The notes under the pieces: model-generated | The model's input: only the letters and a program-made list of their open reading frames with translations | The model's database searches: none | Told to the model about the DNA's origin: nothing | Program-made: the position numbers and the translations under genes | NCBI GenBank assembly: GCA_006227805.1 | Contig: SBFT01000180.1 | Location: 1 to 12,823 of the forward strand | Reading direction: 5' to 3' | DNA length: 12,823 nt | DNA from: Paracoccaceae bacterium | Lineage (GTDB): Bacteria > Pseudomonadota > Alphaproteobacteria > Rhodobacterales > Rhodobacteraceae | Part shown: positions 5,750 to 12,017 of the stretch, piece after piece | How the letters are laid out: the number at the start of each line of letters is the position of its first letter | How positions within the stretch are numbered: position 1 is the stretch's first letter

Positions 5750-6259
5750 TCAGTCCGCGGCGCCGAGGCGGCCGCCCTGCAGCGCGCGCGTCGCTTGAAG
5801 CCAGCCGTTGATCGCATCGACCGCGCGGCCCGGGCCGCGACCGCTGGTATAGGCCTCGATGATCGGATGATCGCCCGCGCTCATGCCGCGGTCGAAGATC
5901 AGGACGGGGCGATACAGCGTTCCGCCCTTCGAGCCGCGCGTCATGTCGAGCCGGGCTTCCGACAGGTCGGACAGAGCGTGCTCGATCTGCGTGTAGCGCA
6001 GCATGGTCCGGCGGCGCAGGATGACCCGGTTCCCGGCCCCGTCCAGGATCACCTGCACCCGCTGCACGAAGACGATCAGCCCCATCAGCCCCAGCCCGCC
6101 GCCGACCGCCGCGAAAAACAGGCCCATCAACTCGCCCTGGAAGACCAGGAACAGGCCCGGGCCCACGAAGCACAGGATGAAGAAGATCAGCATGATCCCG
6201 AGGAGCCATGGCGTTTCCTCGACGATCAGCTGCTCCGGGGTGTTGTGGATCACTTTCAT
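5750..6259 (-). CDS. Two-helix membrane protein with soluble C-terminal domain
   Basis: The 169-aa protein is not assigned to a named family. Two strong hydrophobic segments lie at about residues 18-40 and 44-66, forming a hairpin. The remaining roughly 100 residues are soluble and beta-rich in look: VQVILDGAGNRVILRRRTML (68-87), then HALSDLSEARLDMT and LYRPVLIFDRG. This alternation resembles bacterial PH-like or YdbT-type domains, and the ending GRAVDAINGWLQA (144-156) is a probable helix. That layout suggests a membrane-anchored structural or regulatory protein, but the resemblance is by eye only. It lies 64 bp upstream of tetR on the same strand and is divergent from the LysR gene across 240 bp. 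It may be co-transcribed with tetR, but nothing shows a functional tie. Confidence 0.72.
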   Translation of the reverse strand: MKVIHNTPEQLIVEETPWLLGIMLIFFILCFVGPGLFLVFQGELMGLFFAAVGGGLGLMGLIVFVQRVQVILDGAGNRVILRRRTMLRYTQIEHALSDLSEARLDMTRGSKGGTLYRPVLIFDRGMSAGDHPIIEAYTSGRGPGRAVDAINGWLQATRALQGGRLGAAD

Positions 6260-6424
6260 CGCCGGGAAGTCTGAGGTCGCACGCCCCGATTTGTCAAAGC
6301 CGTTCTGAAGGCGATCGGACGGCCGGGATACCGGGGCCGGGTCCAGTGCGCGCAGTGCGGGGCGGGTCTTGTCATGGGGGCGTTGCCCAGCCGGGTCAGG
6401 GCTCTCCGGATGCGAAGTTCGCCC

Positions 6425-6453
6425 TTGCTCCAGCGAACGGAAGGGCCGATAAG
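6425..6453 (+). promoter_or_regulatory. Candidate promoter of the lysR-eamA operon
   Basis: TTGCTC, 17 bases, then GATAAG: three of six and four of six matches to sigma70 consensus at ideal spacing. Transcription would start near 6460, about 40 bases before the lysR ATG. An imperfect dyad at 6464-6479 would then overlap the start of the message. The rest of the 240-bp divergent gap shows no gene, only a short GTTCGC/GCGAAC dyad at 6417-6438 that overlaps this element. Confidence 0.4.
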
Positions 6454-6463
6454 TCAGGGTTAG

Positions 6464-6479
6464 TGTGAATCAGCGCACA
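6464..6479. promoter_or_regulatory. Possible LysR-type regulator site
   Basis: TGTG-N8-CACA is an inverted repeat containing a T-N11-A core of the kind LysR regulators often bind. It lies 20 bp upstream of the lysR start and overlaps the presumed transcription start, a good place for autorepression. The arms are only 4 bp, so this is tentative. Confidence 0.3.
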
Positions 6480-6499
6480 ATGACGGAGAGGCCTTCAGC

Positions 6500-7378
6500 A
6501 TGGATAACTGGGACGAGGTGCGCACCGCCTACCAGGTCGCGCGGTTGGGCACGGTCAGCGGTGCGGCCGAGGTGCTGGGCGTCCATCATGCCACCGTGAT
6601 CCGCCATATCGACGCGATCGAGGCGCGGCTGGGCGTCAAGCTGTTCCAGCGCCACGCGCGCGGCTATACCCCGACCGAGGCGGGCGAGGACCTGATGCGC
6701 GTGGCGCAGGCCACCGACGATCAGCTGAGCCAGCTTGCGGGCCGCATCAAGGGCCAGGGAGATGGCGTCTCGGGCGAGCTGGTCGTCACCTCGCTGGTGT
6801 CCCTGTCTCCCCTGATCGCGCCCGCTCTTGCCGATTTCCAGCGGCAGCATGAGGGAGTGGTCGTGCGCTACCTGACCGGAGACCGGCTGTTCCGCCTCGA
6901 ATACGGCGAAGCGCATGTGGCGATCCGGGCGGGGCGCGCACCCGAACAGCCGGACAACGTGGTGCAGCCCTTCCTGCGCCAGCGCTTCGCCCTCTATGCC
7001 AGCCGCGATTATCTGGCGCGCTTCGGCACCCCGGCCTCGGAGGCCGAGTTCGCCGGTCACCGCTTCGTGGGCATCGACGATCCCGCCAGCCGCGCCCCCT
7101 TCAGCAAGTGGCTGCGCGAGACGGTGCCGGCCGACCAGATCGCCTTTCGCGCGACCGAAACGCTGACATTGCACGAGGCGCTGCTGGCCGGGGCGGGCAT
7201 CGGGTTCTGCGCTGTCTGGGATGGCGAACGCGAACCGGACCTGGTGCAGGTGCTGGCGCCGCGCGACGAATGGTCCGCCCCCTTGTGGCTGGTCACCCAT
7301 GTCGATCTGCACCGCACCGCCAAGGTTCAGGCCTGCCTTGCCTTCCTGAAGGACCGCGCCCGGGGCTGGACCGTATGA
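6500..7378 (+). CDS. LysR-family transcriptional regulator
   Basis: The 292-aa length is normal for LysR regulators. The N-terminal winged HTH is clear: TAYQVARLGTVSGAAEVLGV (9-28), then HHATVIRHIDAIEARLGVKL (29-48) and FQRHARGYTPTEAGE (49-63). A linker helix (about 64-90) leads into the periplasmic-binding-protein-like effector domain (about 92-290), starting GELVVTSLVSLSPLIAPAL. GGAGAG lies upstream of the ATG at normal distance. The stop overlaps the start of the EamA transporter gene by 4 bases (ATGA), so the two proteins come from one message and the regulator most likely responds to a compound the transporter moves. LysR regulators are more often divergent from their targets, so this co-directional coupled arrangement is less usual. 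The effector is unknown. Confidence 0.93.
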   Translation: MDNWDEVRTAYQVARLGTVSGAAEVLGVHHATVIRHIDAIEARLGVKLFQRHARGYTPTEAGEDLMRVAQATDDQLSQLAGRIKGQGDGVSGELVVTSLVSLSPLIAPALADFQRQHEGVVVRYLTGDRLFRLEYGEAHVAIRAGRAPEQPDNVVQPFLRQRFALYASRDYLARFGTPASEAEFAGHRFVGIDDPASRAPFSKWLRETVPADQIAFRATETLTLHEALLAGAGIGFCAVWDGEREPDLVQVLAPRDEWSAPLWLVTHVDLHRTAKVQACLAFLKDRARGWTV

Positions 7379-8289
7379 CACCCGCGCTTCGCGGACATGC
7401 GGCGATGCTGGCGTTCTCGGCGCTGGTGGCGGGGTCGTTCTCTCTTGGGTCGATGGCCGCGAACGAGATCGCGCCCGCCGCGATCAACGCCGCGCGTTTC
7501 GCGCTGGCCGCCGTGGTGATCGGCATCGCCGCCGTGCTGTCGGGCAAGCTGACGCGCGCGGCCCTGGACGCGCCCTGGCGCTATGCGGTTCTGGGCGGTC
7601 TGTTCGCGATCTATTTCGTGATGATGTTCGAGGGGCTGAAGACCGCGCCGCCGGTCAGCGCGGCGGCCGTCTTCACGCTGACGCCGGTGATGGCGGCGGG
7701 CTTCGGATGGCTCCTGATGCGCCAGGTCACGACGCCCCGGATGGCGCTGGCGCTGGCGATCGGGGCCTCGGGGGCCTTGTGGGTGATCTTTCGCGCCGAT
7801 CTCTCGGCGCTGTTGCAGTTCCAGATCGGGGTGGGCGAGATCCTGTATTTCTGGGGCTGCGTCGCACATGCGGTCTACACGCCGATGGTGCGCCGCCTGA
7901 ACCGCGGCGAACCGGCGGTCGTCTTCACCTTCGGCATGCTGCTGGCGGGCTGCGTGATCCTGACCGCCTGGGGCTGGAGCGACATCCGCGCCACCGAGTG
8001 GACGGCGCTGCCGCCGATCGTCTGGATCACGCTGGTCTATGTCGCGCTTTTCGCCAGCGCCGCCACCTTCGTGCTGCTCCAGTTCGCCACGCTGCACCTG
8101 CCTTCGGCCAAGGTCATGGCCTATACCTACCTGACGCCCAGCTGGGTGATCCTGTGGGAGATGGCGCTGGGCAACGGTGCGCCCCGTCCCGTGGTCCTGG
8201 GTGGCGTCGTCCTGACGATCCTGGCGCTGGCGCTTCTGCTGCGGGACGACGAAAGGGCGCCTGCGCCCACCCTCGGCGAAAGCGGCTAG
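7375..8289 (+). CDS. EamA/DMT-superfamily inner-membrane transporter
   Basis: The 304-aa protein is almost entirely hydrophobic, with about ten transmembrane helices in two EamA repeats (about 10-140 and 150-290). The first repeat contains INAARFALAAVVI (37-49), the family's conserved N-x-x-R-F element. The segment that follows is GLKTAPPVSAAAVFTLTPVM (87-106), and the second repeat has the corresponding LPSAKVMAYTYLTPSWVIL (242-260). Members export amino acids, metabolites or drugs by secondary transport; the substrate here is unknown. The start chosen is the ATG that overlaps the lysR stop. A longer in-frame start at 7108 would lie deep inside lysR and is rejected. The C-terminal tail (about 291-304) is polar and cytoplasmic-like. 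No clear terminator follows the gene. Confidence 0.92.
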   Translation: MTPALRGHAAMLAFSALVAGSFSLGSMAANEIAPAAINAARFALAAVVIGIAAVLSGKLTRAALDAPWRYAVLGGLFAIYFVMMFEGLKTAPPVSAAAVFTLTPVMAAGFGWLLMRQVTTPRMALALAIGASGALWVIFRADLSALLQFQIGVGEILYFWGCVAHAVYTPMVRRLNRGEPAVVFTFGMLLAGCVILTAWGWSDIRATEWTALPPIVWITLVYVALFASAATFVLLQFATLHLPSAKVMAYTYLTPSWVILWEMALGNGAPRPVVLGGVVLTILALALLLRDDERAPAPTLGESG

Positions 8290-8409
8290 ACGAGGGGCCG
8301 ACGACGCAGCCGGTCGCCTCGGGAAAAAGGACTTGCGCCGCACTTGCGGCTGCATCAGCACGACGGCCCGTAACACCGGAGTTTCGCGTCAAGGAGGCGA
8401 ATCGAAACC

Positions 8410-8772
8410 ATGCACCGTCCTTTCCTGCCCTTCGCACTTGTCTGCCTTGTGTCCGCCTGCACAACTCCCGCGACCAGCGACCGCGCGGACGAATGGCGCG
8501 CGATCCTTGCGCGCGAAGCCCCGATCGGCTCGCCTGCCGTGTCGGTGGAACAGGCGCTCGCGCGGCGCGGCATCGCAGCCTCGCGCGGAACCTACGTGAC
8601 GGTCGGCGATGACGGGGTCACGCGCTCGAACTGCCCCGATCCGAAGGCCGCCGTCACCGGGGCCGAGACGGAAGGACGCATCGGCTTCAACAGCAACGTG
8701 ATCGAGATCACGGCCTGCCTCGACAAGGACGGTCGCGTCCTGTCGCATCACGTGGGTGTCTGGATACAGTAG
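8410..8772 (+). CDS. Small predicted lipoprotein, unknown function
   Basis: The 120-aa protein has a short lipoprotein signal: MHRPF, a hydrophobic stretch, and the lipobox VSAC with Cys17 as the predicted lipidated residue. The mature part has no recognised domain. It contains a helical-looking stretch (DEWRAILAREAPIG, 27-40) and then a beta-rich region with Cys75 (RSNCPDP) and Cys102 (ITACLDKDGRV), which could form a periplasmic disulfide. The ending KDGRVLSHHVGVWIQ resembles strand-turn-strand endings of small outer-membrane assembly lipoproteins, but no homology is claimed. AAGGAGG lies 12 bases before the ATG, rather far but usable. The gene is alone between eamA and the convergent arsR, whose stop is 13 bases away. 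Lipidation is likely; the function is unknown. Confidence 0.72.
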   Translation: MHRPFLPFALVCLVSACTTPATSDRADEWRAILAREAPIGSPAVSVEQALARRGIAASRGTYVTVGDDGVTRSNCPDPKAAVTGAETEGRIGFNSNVIEITACLDKDGRVLSHHVGVWIQ

Positions 8773-8785
8773 ATGCGCGGGTCCA

Positions 8786-9136
8786 TCAGGACTGATCGCC
8801 GACCTCGGTTCGGCCGGCGATCTCCTCGCGTTCAAGGAACCGCTCGAAGGCGTCGAGGTTGATCGCCTCGAACTGGCCGAAGCCCTGCATCCAGATGCTG
8901 GCGTCGCGCAGGGCGTCGGGTTCCAGCTTGCACCATTTCACGCGGCCGCGCTTTTCCTGGCTGATCAGGCCCGCGCGGCTCAGGACGACGAGGTGTTTCG
9001 AGATCGCCGCCAGCGACATGCCGAAGGGCTCGGCCACGTCGGTCACCGCCATGTCGTCTTCCAGCAGCATCGCCAGGATCTGGCGGCGCGTGGGATCGGC
9101 AAGGGCTGCGAAGACGCTGTCGAGGTCGGATGTCAT
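8786..9136 (-). CDS. ArsR-family HTH transcriptional repressor
   Basis: The 116-aa protein starts MTSDLDSVFAALADPTRRQILAMLL, the standard opening of ArsR winged-helix repressors. The HTH is AVTDVAEPFGMSLAAISKHLVVL (30-52), and the wing is ISQEKRGRVKWCKL (58-71). The metal-binding ELCVCDL motif is absent and Cys69 is the only cysteine, so it is not a classical arsenic or metal sensor. The C-terminal helix SIWMQGFGQFEAINLDAFERFL (80-101) is typical of solo ArsR regulators often paired with SRPBCC/AHSA1 genes, but no such gene is in the window. AGGAAAG lies upstream of the ATG at 9136. The longer start at 9193 would put the perfect palindrome at 9169-9184 inside the gene, so 9136 is preferred. 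Confidence 0.91.
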   Translation of the reverse strand: MTSDLDSVFAALADPTRRQILAMLLEDDMAVTDVAEPFGMSLAAISKHLVVLSRAGLISQEKRGRVKWCKLEPDALRDASIWMQGFGQFEAINLDAFERFLEREEIAGRTEVGDQS

Positions 9137-9168
9137 GGCGTCTTTCCTGCACCCGGGCCCCGGGATCG

Positions 9169-9184
9169 TCAACCGTTCGGTTGA
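9169..9184. promoter_or_regulatory. Palindromic operator upstream of arsR
   Basis: TCAACCG-TT-CGGTTGA is a perfect inverted repeat with 7-bp arms, 33 bp before the arsR start codon. TTCAACC/GGTTGAA-like dyads are typical of autoregulated ArsR genes. It probably mediates self-repression. It is about 125 bp upstream of the atp promoter -35, too far to repress that promoter directly by occlusion. Confidence 0.6.
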
Positions 9185-9309
9185 ATATGCCATATCCGCG
9201 AACTGGCGCGAAACCGGCGGTGCGACGGAATGGCAGGCCCCTCGGCAGAGATCAGGAATTCAAGCGATAACAATGGCTTGGGCTTGTCCCGCAGGTTGCC
9301 GCAGGGCGA

Positions 9310-9338
9310 TTGACTCGGGGCCGTCATCCCTCTAGCAA
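9310..9338 (+). promoter_or_regulatory. sigma70-like promoter of the ATP synthase F0 operon
   Basis: TTGACT, 17 bases, then TAGCAA: five of six matches at -35 and three of six at -10, at ideal spacing. Transcription would begin near 9345, leaving about a 25-nt leader before atpI at 9371. No other candidate as good lies in the 234-bp gap. Confidence 0.5.
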
Positions 9339-9370
9339 GTGCCGAAACCATCCGTGGGGTATCACGGCCC

Positions 9371-9724
9371 ATGACCGAGCCTGACCAGACGCGCAAACTG
9401 GCCGAACTGGACGCCCGGATCGCCGCCGCCAAGGCGGCGCAGGCCCCGAAGCCCAGGATGGTCGAACATTATTCCCAGGCCGAACATGCCTGGCGGATGG
9501 TGATCGAACTCGTGGCGGGCCTGGGTATCGGGTTCCTCATGGGATACGGGCTGGATACGGTTCTGGGCACGACGCCGTGGTTCATGATCGTGTTCGTCTT
9601 CTTGGGCTTCGCGGCCGGCGTCAGATCGATGCTGCGCAGCGCGCGCGAGATGCAGGAAAAACAGGCGGCCAAGGCCGCGCAGGACGGGTTCAAGGCGCCG
9701 GGCGCCGACGACGAGAGGACGTGA
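9371..9724 (+). CDS. atpI: ATP synthase accessory protein AtpI
   Basis: The 117-aa protein has a charged, Ala/Lys-rich N-terminus (1-40), then two transmembrane helices (about 42-64 and 69-88) joined by LDTVLGTTPWF, and a charged helical tail. The core VIELVAGLGIGFLMGYGLD followed by FMIVFVFLGFAAGVRSMLR is the recognised AtpI/Atp1 motif. It is encoded first in the F0 operon, as in other alphaproteobacteria. Family knowledge assigns it a chaperone-like role in assembling the c-ring in the inner membrane. Only a weak GGGG precedes the ATG at an 11-base distance, fitting the low amounts of AtpI needed. It ends 4 bases before atpB. The assignment is secure from sequence and context. Confidence 0.93.
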   Translation: MTEPDQTRKLAELDARIAAAKAAQAPKPRMVEHYSQAEHAWRMVIELVAGLGIGFLMGYGLDTVLGTTPWFMIVFVFLGFAAGVRSMLRSAREMQEKQAAKAAQDGFKAPGADDERT

Positions 9725-9728
9725 GCGA

Positions 9729-10472
9729 ATGGCAAGCGAAGGCGCAGGGCTTGAGTTCCACCCGATGGATCAGTTCATCGTCAAACCGTTGTTCGGCGGC
9801 GACGTGATCCACTGGTACACGCCCACCAACGCGACGCTGTGGCTGTTCATGGCGGTGCTGGCGGTCATCGGCCTGATGGTGCTGACCACGTCGCGCCGGG
9901 CGATCGTGCCGACGCGCGGCCAGTCGGTGGCCGAGCTGACCTACGGCTTCATCTACAAGATGGTCGAGGACGTGACCGGCAAGGACGCGATCAAGTTCTT
10001 TCCCTATATCTTCACGCTCTTCCTCTTCATCCTCTGCGCCAACTTCCTGGCGCTGATCCCGATGAGCTTTTCGACGACGTCGCACCTTGCCGTGACGGCA
10101 GTGATGGCGCTGGGCGTGTTCCTGACCGTGATCGTGGTGGGCTTCGCCAAGAACGGCGTGGGCTTCCTGAAGCTGTTCTGGCTGACCTCGGCCCCGCCGG
10201 TCATGCGCCCGATCCTCGCGGTTCTGGAATTCATGCTGTTCTTCGCCCGCCCCGTCAGCCACTCGGTCCGTCTGTTCGGCGCGATCATGGCGGGCCACGC
10301 CGTGGTGAAGGTGTTCGCGGGCTTCGCCCAGGTCACCGCCGCGGCGCCGGTCGCGATCCTGGGCGTCGTCGCCATCTACGGGCTGGAAATGCTGGTCGCG
10401 GCGATCCAGGCCTACGTCTTCACCATCCTGACCTGCGTCTATCTGAAGGACGCGCTTCACCCGCATCATTGA
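9729..10472 (+). CDS. atpB: ATP synthase F0 subunit a
   Basis: The 247-aa protein forms the proton half-channels beside the c-ring. It starts with the family-typical HPMDQFIVKPLFGG (11-24) and WYTPTNATLW. The conserved helix holds RPVSHSVRLFG (174-184), with Arg181 equal to essential E. coli Arg210. His190 and Glu220 occupy the positions of E. coli Glu219 and His245, the known swapped His/Glu arrangement also found in mitochondria. Gln227 matches Gln252. The residue matching conserved Asn214 is Ala185 (FGAIMAGH instead of the usual FGNMLAGH), which is unusual. Five to six transmembrane helices are visible, and the C-terminus is DALHPHH. It sits 4 bp after atpI and is separated from atpE by a hairpin. 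The identification is secure. Confidence 0.97.
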   Translation: MASEGAGLEFHPMDQFIVKPLFGGDVIHWYTPTNATLWLFMAVLAVIGLMVLTTSRRAIVPTRGQSVAELTYGFIYKMVEDVTGKDAIKFFPYIFTLFLFILCANFLALIPMSFSTTSHLAVTAVMALGVFLTVIVVGFAKNGVGFLKLFWLTSAPPVMRPILAVLEFMLFFARPVSHSVRLFGAIMAGHAVVKVFAGFAQVTAAAPVAILGVVAIYGLEMLVAAIQAYVFTILTCVYLKDALHPHH

Positions 10473-10473
10473 C

Positions 10474-10489
10474 GGCGGGATCCCCCGCC
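10474..10489 (+). other. Hairpin between atpB and atpE
   Basis: GGCGGG-ATCC-CCCGCC, with 6-bp arms and a 4-nt loop, lies directly after the atpB stop and 41 bp before atpE. There is no U-run. It may mark an RNA-processing or stabilising element that favours high expression of subunit c, which is needed in many copies per complex. Confidence 0.4.
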
Positions 10490-10530
10490 CGACCCAAATA
10501 CACCCATTCCATCGTAAGGAGATCAAGGAC

Positions 10531-10767
10531 ATGGAAGGCAATATCGCAGAACTCGGCCAGTTCATCGGCGCAGGCCTCGCGGCCATCGGCTCGGGCGCGG
10601 CTGCAATCGGTGTGGGCCACGTGGCCGGCAACTTCCTGGCAGGCGCCCTGCGCAACCCCTCGGCCGCCGCTTCGCAGACCGCGACGCTCTTCATCGGCAT
10701 CGCCTTCGCGGAAGCTCTGGGGATCTTCGCGTTCCTCGTCGCCCTGCTGCTGATGTTCGCCGTCTGA
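10531..10767 (+). CDS. atpE: ATP synthase F0 subunit c (proteolipid)
   Basis: The 78-aa hairpin protein builds the rotating c-ring. Helix 1 (about 8-38) is rich in small residues (AGLAAIGSGAAAIGVGHVAG), which allows tight packing between c subunits. The polar loop is RNPSAA (41-46), with Asn where E. coli has Gln. Helix 2 (about 50-77) carries the proton-binding carboxylate Glu61 in GIAFAEALGIF. No extra ion-coordinating Gln and Ser/Thr of the Na+ type is evident, so it is proton-specific by inference. The sequence closely resembles what I recall of Paracoccus subunit c. A strong TAAGGAG lies upstream at good distance. Hairpins and a palindrome flank the gene and may raise its output relative to atpB and atpX. 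The identification is secure. Confidence 0.97.
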   Translation: MEGNIAELGQFIGAGLAAIGSGAAAIGVGHVAGNFLAGALRNPSAAASQTATLFIGIAFAEALGIFAFLVALLLMFAV

Positions 10768-10820
10768 TCTTCCGGAAGACTATCCTTACGGTCGGGCGGT
10801 GTGCGGATGCGCGCCGCCCG
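10768..10820 (+). other. Palindrome and stem-loop after atpE
   Basis: Directly after the atpE stop is the perfect 12-bp palindrome TCTTCCGGAAGA (10768-10779). It is followed by CGGGCGG/CCGCCCG arms around a 14-nt loop (10793-10820). No U-run follows, so this is more likely a partial attenuator or 3'-end protector of the atpE message than a full terminator. It would help make subunit c in excess over b' and b. Confidence 0.45.
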
Positions 10821-10850
10821 GTGTAACGGCACCTTCCCCAGGAGGACGAC

Positions 10851-11384
10851 ATGGCAACCGATACGCAGAGCGCGGCGGGAAAGGCGGCTGAATCGGCAGG
10901 GATGCCGCAGCTGGACTTTTCCACATTCCCCAACCAGATCTTCTGGTTGCTCGTCACGCTGTTCGTGATCTACCTGATCCTGTCGCGCGTCGCATTGCCG
11001 CGCATCGGGGCCATCCTGGCCGAGCGTCAGGGGACGATCACCAACGACATCGCCAAGGCGGAAGAGCTGAAGGCCGCCGCGGTCGAGGCCGAAGCCGCCT
11101 ACAACAAGGCGCTGGCCGAGGCGCGCGCGGAAAGCCAGCGCATCGCCGCCGAGACCCGCGCCGAGATCCAGGCCGACCTGGACCGCGCCATCGCCAAGGC
11201 CGATGCCGAGATCGCCGCGAAAGCAGCGGAATCCGAGAAGGCCATCGCCGAGATCCGCGCCGGCGCGCTGGACAGCGTAAAGGCCGTGGCCACCGACACC
11301 GCCGCCGAAATCGTCGCGGCGATGGGCGGCAAGGCGGATGCCAAGGCCATCGCGGCGGCCGTGGCCGCCCGTGTGAAGGGATGA
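10851..11384 (+). CDS. atpX: ATP synthase F0 subunit b'
   Basis: The 177-aa protein has a non-hydrophobic N-terminus (1-25), one transmembrane helix (FWLLVTLFVIYLILSRVALP, about 31-50), then a long Ala/Glu/Arg-rich helix (about 55-165) that forms the peripheral stalk coiled coil. LPRIGAILAERQGTITNDI just after the membrane is typical of b and b' subunits. Alphaproteobacteria and chloroplasts use a b/b' heterodimer rather than the b2 homodimer of E. coli. The N-terminal GMPQLDFSTFPNQIFW is the usual b' signature and lacks a signal peptide, separating it from the following b gene. AGGAGG lies 7 bases upstream of the ATG. Its stop overlaps the first possible atpF start. The gene is also called atpG or atpF2 in some annotations. 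Confidence 0.94.
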   Translation: MATDTQSAAGKAAESAGMPQLDFSTFPNQIFWLLVTLFVIYLILSRVALPRIGAILAERQGTITNDIAKAEELKAAAVEAEAAYNKALAEARAESQRIAAETRAEIQADLDRAIAKADAEIAAKAAESEKAIAEIRAGALDSVKAVATDTAAEIVAAMGGKADAKAIAAAVAARVKG

Positions 11385-11389
11385 CGACC

Positions 11390-11950
11390 ATGCGCAACAT
11401 TCTCGCCGCCGTCCTGACCTTCGCCGCGGCCACCCCGGCCTTCGCCGCGAAGGGTCCGTTCTTCTCGCTGGCCAACACCGATTTCGTGGTGCTGATCTCG
11501 TTCCTGCTGTTCATCGGGGTCCTGCTCTATTTCAAGGTGCCGGCCATCGTGACGGGCATGCTGGACAAGCGCGCCCAGACGATTCGCTCGGAACTGGACG
11601 AAGCCCGCGCCCTGCGCGAGGAAGCCCAGAGCCTGCTGGCCTCGTACGAGCGCAAGCAGAAGGAAGTGCAGGCCCATGCCGACAAGATCGTCGCCGCCGC
11701 CCGTGAAGAGGCGGGGCGCGCCGCCGAACAGGCCAAGGCCGACCTGAAGGTCTCGATCGCGCGTCGTCTGGCCGCCGCCGAGGAGCAGATCGCCTCCGCC
11801 GAGGCCAGCGCCGTGCGCGAAGTGCGCGATCAGGCCGTGACGGTCGCCGTCGCCGCCGCGCGCGAGGTCATCGCCCAGGGCCTGACCGCCGCGCAGGGCA
11901 ACGCTCTGATCGACGACGCCATCGCGGAAGTCGACGCCAAGCTGCACTGA
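11390..11950 (+). CDS. atpF: ATP synthase F0 subunit b
   Basis: The product is 186 aa from the chosen start. MRNILAAVLTFAAATPAFAA looks like a cleavable signal peptide ending AFA-A. The mature part has one transmembrane helix (about 32-49, VLISFLLFIGVLLYF), then VPAIVTGMLDKRAQTIRSEL and a long charged coiled coil (about 55-180) for the peripheral stalk, contacting F1 through the delta subunit. A signal-like N-terminus on subunit b is, as I recall, common in this group. An in-frame ATG at 11381 overlaps the atpX stop, but its Shine-Dalgarno (AAGGG) would have zero spacing. For the ATG at 11390 the spacing is 9, so 11390 is preferred; the longer form adds only MTT. It is last in the operon and is followed by a strong terminator. 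The F1 genes are not in the window. Confidence 0.94.
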   Translation: MRNILAAVLTFAAATPAFAAKGPFFSLANTDFVVLISFLLFIGVLLYFKVPAIVTGMLDKRAQTIRSELDEARALREEAQSLLASYERKQKEVQAHADKIVAAAREEAGRAAEQAKADLKVSIARRLAAAEEQIASAEASAVREVRDQAVTVAVAAAREVIAQGLTAAQGNALIDDAIAEVDAKLH

Positions 11951-11972
11951 CGGACGTCACGATACATGCAGG

Positions 11973-12005
11973 AAAAGGCCCCGGCGCTCTCCGCCGGGGC
12001 CTTTT
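11973..12005. terminator. Bidirectional intrinsic terminator between atpF and gntR
   Basis: Perfect 14-base arms AAAAGGCCCCGGCG and CGCCGGGGCCTTTT flank a 5-nt loop. The GC stem ends in a T-run on the plus strand and equally on the minus strand. It lies 22 bases after the atpF stop and 12 bases from the convergent gntR stop, so it serves both. Confidence 0.92.
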
Positions 12006-12017
12006 CGTTCGGTGGTC

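Noticed and set aside
5686..5817. N-terminal extension of tetR to the ATG at 5817
   Set aside because: Arg/Ala-rich, overlaps the neighbouring gene by 68 bp, and TetR proteins normally begin shortly before the HTH.
7108..7374. N-terminal extension of the EamA transporter
   Set aside because: It would overlap lysR by 270 bp in another frame and is arginine/glycine-rich; the ATGA coupling start fits.
8337..8350. GCCGC-ACTT-GCGGC hairpin near a T-run on the minus strand
   Set aside because: Only 5-bp arms, 8 bases from the T-run, and no minus-strand gene that needs a terminator there.
6470..8376. Long minus-strand frames opposite lysR and eamA
   Set aside because: Antisense frames rich in Arg, Gln, Gly and His without domains, while the plus-strand genes have clear families.
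9137..9193. N-terminal extension of arsR to the ATG at 9193
   Set aside because: It would place the perfect palindrome inside the coding region, and the shorter start matches the family and has AGGAAAG upstream.
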